Shown here: positions 6,330 to 9,865 of the stretch, piece by piece
Layout: each line of letters opens with the position of its first letter
Position numbering within the stretch: the first letter of the stretch is position 1
Assembly: GCA_964467785.1 (NCBI GenBank)
Contig: CAYXVB010000135.1
Location: 1 to 9,865, forward strand
Reading direction: 5' to 3'
From: CAYXVB01 sp964467785
Lineage (GTDB): Bacteria > Bdellovibrionota > UBA1018
Length of the DNA: 9,865 nt
Notes under the pieces: model-generated
What the model was told of the DNA's origin: nothing
The model's input: the letters and a program-made list of their open reading frames with translations, nothing else
Databases searched by the model: none
Translations under genes and position numbers: made by a program

Positions 6330-6359
6330 ATTGTTTACGCTAACTAACTGGTGTAAAGC
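6330..6359. promoter_or_regulatory. Divergent promoter region of the YihY and TolC genes with an imperfect palindrome
   Basis: On the minus strand, TTTACA (6357-6352), 16 bases and AACAAT (6335-6330) make a fair sigma-70 promoter for the YihY gene. On the plus strand, TTGTTT (6331-6336), 17 bases and TAAAGC (6354-6359) is a weak candidate for the TolC operon. The TTTAC (6334-6338) and GTAAA (6353-6357) arms form an imperfect 24-bp palindrome that covers both. That is where the MarR protein encoded in the operon could bind, if it is autoregulatory. The region is visibly AT-richer than its surroundings. All functional roles here are inferred. Confidence 0.35.
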
Positions 6360-6367
6360 ATACGGCC

Positions 6368-7852
6368 ATGCAGAGCATTGAATTCCGGACGGCCACGCTG
6401 CACAGCAGCTTTTTAGGGTCCGCGCTTAGGACCGCACTGGGGACCTCATTCTTCGCGGCCCTGCTCGCCAGTGTCTCGTTGACCGCAACGCGGTCCTCCT
6501 TGGCGGCGGAAAATGTTGCTTCCGCGGATTCGCCGGCGGCCTCGGTCGTGGGCGTGGCGCCTATGGAGACCTCCAAGCTGACATTGAGCATCCGGGACGC
6601 CGTCAAGCTGGCCCTGGAGCGCAATCCGGACATCCGCGCCGCACGCGAGAAGCTGACTGAGAGTGACGAGTCGCTCGCTTTGGCAATTTCCCAGCTCTTT
6701 CCAACCTTGAGCGCGACCGGGTCCGCTTCGCGTCAGAAGAACACCGTGATCCTGGGTGCCCTCGACGCCTTTGGGGGCAATGCCTACAATCAATACGCGC
6801 TCGCGCTGAAGCTGAACCAGCCGCTCTATCAGAATAGGTCGATCGCGCATGGGATCGCATTTTCGAAAAAAGAGCAAGAGATCCGCAAAAAGGACGTCGA
6901 AGTCCTCGAACGCGACCTCACGGTCCAGGTGATCCAGTCGTTTTATAACGTGTTGAGTACCCAGCAACTCCTGGAGCTGCTGAAAAATCAACAGCAGATT
7001 CAAAAACGCGCGATGGACACGGCTGATCGGTACTACCGCATTGGTCGCGGTCCGCTGGTTGATGTCCTCCAGCTCAAGACCCAACACGCGCTGCTCACGC
7101 CGAAGATCGCCTCCATGGAGTCCAATGTGAAGACGGCGGCCTCGCAGCTCGCGACCTTGTTGCATGAGACCCAGAGCGCGCAGCTCGAACTCAACCTTAA
7201 AGGGCAGGTCGTCACGATCGATCCGAAGAGCATCCCAGCGGAGTCCGCGCCGATCGCGAAGTTGCCCGAAGTGACTCGCTCGTCTACCGCGCTCTCACAA
7301 GTGGATGACCGGATCGCCGTGACGATGTCGAGCCACTATCCCTCGCTGAATCTGCTGGGTTCGCTCGGACGGACGGCCTATGTGGCGACCGACTTGCTGG
7401 ACGATTACTCGACCAACTGGTCCGTGGGCTTGCAGCTCAACATTCCTCTGTTCAGCGGTCTTTCGTCGATCCACCAGCGCCGGGCCTTGGAGTCGCAGAA
7501 GGCGCAGCAGGAGTTCGCGCATCAACGACTTCTCGACAACACATCGTTCTCCCGCTCGAACGCCGTGCGGAATCTCAAGGTTGCGCAGGCCAATGTGGAG
7601 AGTTCTACGCAGGCCCAGGGCTTTGCGAGCGCATTACTCAAGGAGTCGGAGCGAACCTACCGCCTGCAGATCAGTGATCTGCTTCGCTTTCTCAATGCCC
7701 AGCAGAGCTATCTGGACGCTGAGTTCAATCTGGTAGACGCCAAGTACAAGTACGTGGATGCGGTGGCGCGATATTACGCTTCGCTCGGCCTTCCAATGGA
7801 AGAGTTGGTTTCCAGGTTCATGGAAGGAAACGGCGCCCGGAGGTCGAACTGA
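6368..7852 (+). CDS. TolC-family outer-membrane efflux protein (494 aa)
   Basis: TolC-like proteins are trimeric outer-membrane channels with a periplasmic alpha-helical barrel that connect to inner-membrane pumps or type I secretion systems. The protein has a signal peptide (hydrophobic stretch about 24-40; likely cut after SLAA near 47). LTLSIRDAVKLALERNPDIRAAREKL at 71-96 is the classic first OEP motif, followed by FPTLSATGSAS. Long helices near 180-270 with ADRYYRIGRG are the first repeat. The second has YPSLNLLGSLGR, a beta-strand region and LRFLNAQQSYLDAEFNLVDAKYKYVDAVARYY near the end. Length is typical for the family. No Shine-Dalgarno sequence is obvious before the ATG at 6368, so the start is less certain than the family. 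It is the first gene of the plus-strand cluster. Confidence 0.92.
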   Translation: MQSIEFRTATLHSSFLGSALRTALGTSFFAALLASVSLTATRSSLAAENVASADSPAASVVGVAPMETSKLTLSIRDAVKLALERNPDIRAAREKLTESDESLALAISQLFPTLSATGSASRQKNTVILGALDAFGGNAYNQYALALKLNQPLYQNRSIAHGIAFSKKEQEIRKKDVEVLERDLTVQVIQSFYNVLSTQQLLELLKNQQQIQKRAMDTADRYYRIGRGPLVDVLQLKTQHALLTPKIASMESNVKTAASQLATLLHETQSAQLELNLKGQVVTIDPKSIPAESAPIAKLPEVTRSSTALSQVDDRIAVTMSSHYPSLNLLGSLGRTAYVATDLLDDYSTNWSVGLQLNIPLFSGLSSIHQRRALESQKAQQEFAHQRLLDNTSFSRSNAVRNLKVAQANVESSTQAQGFASALLKESERTYRLQISDLLRFLNAQQSYLDAEFNLVDAKYKYVDAVARYYASLGLPMEELVSRFMEGNGARRSN

Positions 7853-7855
7853 GTC

Positions 7856-8323
7856 ATGCCGGCCACTGTCCGCTCTCCTGAAATCGAGACTGCCGCGATG
7901 CTGCTTGAGGCGATTCCGTCGCTGATGCGCTCCATCCGCGATGAATTTAGTTCGGTTTCGAATTCGAAAGTGAGCCTGGGGCAGTTCCGGGTGATGTGCA
8001 TGCTCCGCGACGAGCCACAGACGAACGGCGATTTGGCGCACGCTATTGGGGTAGCGGCTCCGACAATGTCGCGCCTGATCGACGCGTTCGAGGCTCGTGG
8101 TCTGGTTGAACGGCGCAAGAGCGAGGCGGATCGTCGCCAACAGAGCCTTTCGCTGACAAGCCAGGGCCGGCGCGAGACTGATCGGATCCGTGACGCGATC
8201 CGCCTGTGCATGGCCGCTAGAATCGCGAAGTTGCCGGAGCACCGGCGCAAGACGCTTTTTGACGGATTGAAAGTTCTCGAAGAGCTTTTTGAGAAAGACG
8301 CTGCGATAGGCCGCAGCCACTAA
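7856..8323 (+). CDS. MarR-family transcriptional regulator (155 aa)
   Basis: MarR proteins are dimeric winged-helix factors, usually repressors released by small phenolic or drug ligands or by oxidants, and often control a neighbouring efflux gene. The winged helix lies at about 44-105: LGQFRVMCMLRDEP, the recognition-helix segment GDLAHAIGVAAPTMSRLIDAFEARGLVER, and the basic wing EADRRQQSLSLTSQG. Helices at both ends form the dimer face. Cys48 and Cys118 are the only cysteines. The ATG is 3 bases after the TolC stop and GGAGG at 7839-7843 lies inside the TolC gene, so the two are translated from one mRNA. The likely target is the promoter region at 6330-6359, by analogy with other MarR operons. 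Confidence 0.92.
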   Translation: MPATVRSPEIETAAMLLEAIPSLMRSIRDEFSSVSNSKVSLGQFRVMCMLRDEPQTNGDLAHAIGVAAPTMSRLIDAFEARGLVERRKSEADRRQQSLSLTSQGRRETDRIRDAIRLCMAARIAKLPEHRRKTLFDGLKVLEELFEKDAAIGRSH

Positions 8324-8357
8324 GACGGTCGATGGTTTGGAGAGGTTTGGAGATACT

Positions 8358-9365
8358 ATGATGAAATTGAACTGCCTGAATCGGAATTCGAAACTGAAAA
8401 TGAACCTCATGGGCCACGCCGCCCGGGTGGTTCCGATTGCGATGGCCCTCTCTCTCGGCGTCACTGGCTGCCTTGGAGACAAGAATCAGGACGACTACCG
8501 TGCCGGGATGGTGGACCAGGAGCTTGCCAGGCTGCAAGGGATCAAGGGCGATTTTCGGGGTGAGGCCGTGAGCGCCGACGGACGCCAAAGCATGGGCCTG
8601 GCGGTTCTGAGCATCACTCCCGAGGCGCAGGTCTCGCGCTCTTCGGACAATCTCAAGTATGAACGCCAGGTGGTGATTCGCGGAACCTTGCTATTCACTT
8701 CGGGAGAGATGACGGCGACTTTGAATTTCACGCAGGGCCTTTATAACGATGGAACCGGGGTTTTCGAAGCTTCGCTCCCGCTTCAGACCACGAACGCGTC
8801 CTTCCCGAGCGCGGTGGCCAAGATCAGCGGCATTATCCGCAACGGCGAGTTTTCGGGTACGATCCAAGGACCCGCAAACAGCACGGATCCGGCGTACACG
8901 ATTGAGCTCAATCTCGCCAAGGATGCCCCGGCGAAGCTCAATCCCGGGATGACTCATGGGCGCTCGCGCGAGGTCGTGTCGACGATCCAGAGCTACTCGG
9001 GGATGACCACCCTCGCCGGCGTGCCAGCTAAGGTCACCCTGATGATGAAGGGACGCGAGATCTCCGGCGAGCAGAACTTCGCCAATCTGCTCCTGCCTTC
9101 GCGCGATCTGGATGCCACGCTGCACTTTGAGATCCAGAAGGACTCCTCGGTGATTTCGACGGATAAGCTGTTTTCGGCATCCCGACTCGATTACACTAAC
9201 AACAAGCTGCGCGGCCATGCCGCGGACGCGGTGTCATCGCGCTCACTGGACTGCGATCGCCACGTGTCTAGCGGGGTGACCCGCGGCTGGACGTGCGCTT
9301 ACATCGTGAGCGGCGGGGAAGGAACGCGCCTCACTTTTGAACTGACTCCCGAGGGAGGCCGCTGA
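8358..9365 (+). CDS. Lipoprotein of unknown function (335 aa)
   Basis: I do not recognise this family. The start at 8358 (MMKLNCLNRN) is chosen because GGAG at 8349-8352 is 5 bases away; the next ATG at 8361 is also possible, while a TTG at 8337 has no better site. The signal peptide has a long n-region and hydrophobic core (VPIAMALSLG) ending in lipobox VTGC, so Cys38 is lipidated. The following Leu at +2 does not suggest inner-membrane retention. The mature part looks beta-rich and may be two similar halves. One is GDFRGEA to GIIRNGEFSGTI; the other is YSGMTTLAGVPAKVTL to LDYTNNKLRGHA. A Cys pair near the end (SLDC, GWTC) may form a disulfide. It sits 34 bp after the MarR gene and overlaps the next gene by one base. 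Confidence 0.75.
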   Translation: MMKLNCLNRNSKLKMNLMGHAARVVPIAMALSLGVTGCLGDKNQDDYRAGMVDQELARLQGIKGDFRGEAVSADGRQSMGLAVLSITPEAQVSRSSDNLKYERQVVIRGTLLFTSGEMTATLNFTQGLYNDGTGVFEASLPLQTTNASFPSAVAKISGIIRNGEFSGTIQGPANSTDPAYTIELNLAKDAPAKLNPGMTHGRSREVVSTIQSYSGMTTLAGVPAKVTLMMKGREISGEQNFANLLLPSRDLDATLHFEIQKDSSVISTDKLFSASRLDYTNNKLRGHAADAVSSRSLDCDRHVSSGVTRGWTCAYIVSGGEGTRLTFELTPEGGR

Positions 9366-9865
9366 TGTCCAGAGTGAAAGCCCTCGGAGGCATGGACCTC
9401 CGAGCGATCGCCGCCTTGGTGGCTTTGCTCACCGCAACGCCGGTTTGCGCGGCTCCGGTCAGAGCGAAGAAGAGCGCGCCGACTTTACCTCAGGCTTCGG
9501 GTGTCGTGCTGCTCGAACGCAGCGCGGTAGAAAGCATGTCCAGCGAGGCCGGTACGGTAGTCTCGAGTCCCGCGGCCTTCATGGCAGGCGTGAGCTCCTG
9601 GGCCCCGAGCGGGTTGAGCCTGCCGAGCAATCTGTCGGACACTACCGCGCTTCGGCTGAACGGGTTGCCGGGTTTTTATTTGGGGATTTCGCGCCCGGCG
9701 TTCGGCCGCGATTTCGCCCTGAGATTAGGCGCAAGCTGGACCTCGCTTTACCGTGAGGCGCCGGTGGCGTTGGGCGGCGCTGTGCTCAAGCAGTCTCAGA
9801 CGGTGAATCTATTCTCCGCAAGACTGGGCCTCGAATACGCGTCACTGGCGCTGGAGACCCGTTGG
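9365..9865 (+). CDS. Secreted or outer-membrane protein of unknown function, truncated by the window edge
   Basis: The ATG at 9365-9367 shares its A with the stop codon of the preceding lipoprotein (TGATG), and GGAGG at 9354-9358 with a 6-base gap is a strong ribosome binding site. The 167 codons are open to the end of the window. Residues 1-29 form a signal peptide (LRAIAALVALLTATPVCA, then APV). From residue about 100 the pattern looks like alternating strands (LPGFYLGISRPAFG, RDFALRLGASW, FSARLGLEYASLALETRW), consistent with an outer-membrane beta-barrel. No family can be assigned. Translational coupling to the lipoprotein suggests the two act together. Confidence 0.75.
   Translation, partial: MSRVKALGGMDLRAIAALVALLTATPVCAAPVRAKKSAPTLPQASGVVLLERSAVESMSSEAGTVVSSPAAFMAGVSSWAPSGLSLPSNLSDTTALRLNGLPGFYLGISRPAFGRDFALRLGASWTSLYREAPVALGGAVLKQSQTVNLFSARLGLEYASLALETRW

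Noticed and set aside
6446..7165. 239-codon minus-strand open frame opposite the TolC-family gene
   Set aside because: Low-complexity Arg/Gln/Leu-rich translation with no recognisable motif; the TolC-family frame explains the sequence.
7634..8482. 282-codon minus-strand open frame opposite the MarR gene
   Set aside because: It spans two well supported plus-strand genes and their junction, and no domain is seen.
1..9865. A defence island, CRISPR array, mobile element or biosynthetic cluster
   Set aside because: No nuclease, integrase, transposase, toxin-antitoxin pair, spaced repeats or biosynthetic enzymes are visible; genes are envelope, transport and RNA-related.

Overview
The window is a GC-rich chromosomal segment (about 60% by eye) from a Gram-negative bacterium. 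The Gram-negative assignment rests on two lipobox-bearing lipoproteins, a TolC-type outer-membrane efflux protein and an FtsX-type permease end. Gene content and style (four-domain S1 protein, Gre-like factor, Pro/Thr-linked metalloprotease lipoprotein) make me guess a Bdellovibrionota or other deltaproteobacterial lineage. That is an impression, since no rRNA or other taxonomic marker is present. I see no tRNA, rRNA, CRISPR, integrase or insertion sequence.

Left part (1-2500): the last 30 codons of an ABC-transporter permease of the FtsX/MacB/LolC type end with a possible terminator. A small disordered acidic protein (minus strand) and a membrane-anchored coiled-coil protein (plus strand) then diverge from a short intergenic region with a perfect 14-bp palindrome. 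The coiled-coil gene converges on, and overlaps by 13 bp, a cation diffusion facilitator gene.

Centre (2500-6270): a four-domain S1 RNA-binding protein is followed one base later by a GreA/GreB-C-terminal-domain protein that starts with TTG, probably one transcription unit concerned with RNA and ribosome or RNA polymerase function. A long imperfect hairpin separates it from the convergent minus-strand pair: a YihY/BrkB-family membrane protein and, downstream of it, a lipoprotein with a HELGH zinc-protease motif. The protease start codon directly abuts a 15-bp stem that contains its likely Shine-Dalgarno sequence.

Right part (6270-9865): divergent from the YihY gene is a tight plus-strand gene string of TolC-family outer-membrane protein, MarR-family regulator, a lipoprotein of unknown function and the start of a secreted or outer-membrane protein that runs off the window. 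Gaps are 3 bp, 34 bp and a 1-bp overlap, so this is probably one operon under MarR control. No inner-membrane pump or periplasmic adaptor is visible in the window.

Nothing here is a clear defence or otherwise wholly new system. The best leads are the start-codon hairpin of the metalloprotease gene, the S1/Gre-like pair, and the MarR-TolC-lipoprotein operon with two unrecognised envelope proteins.
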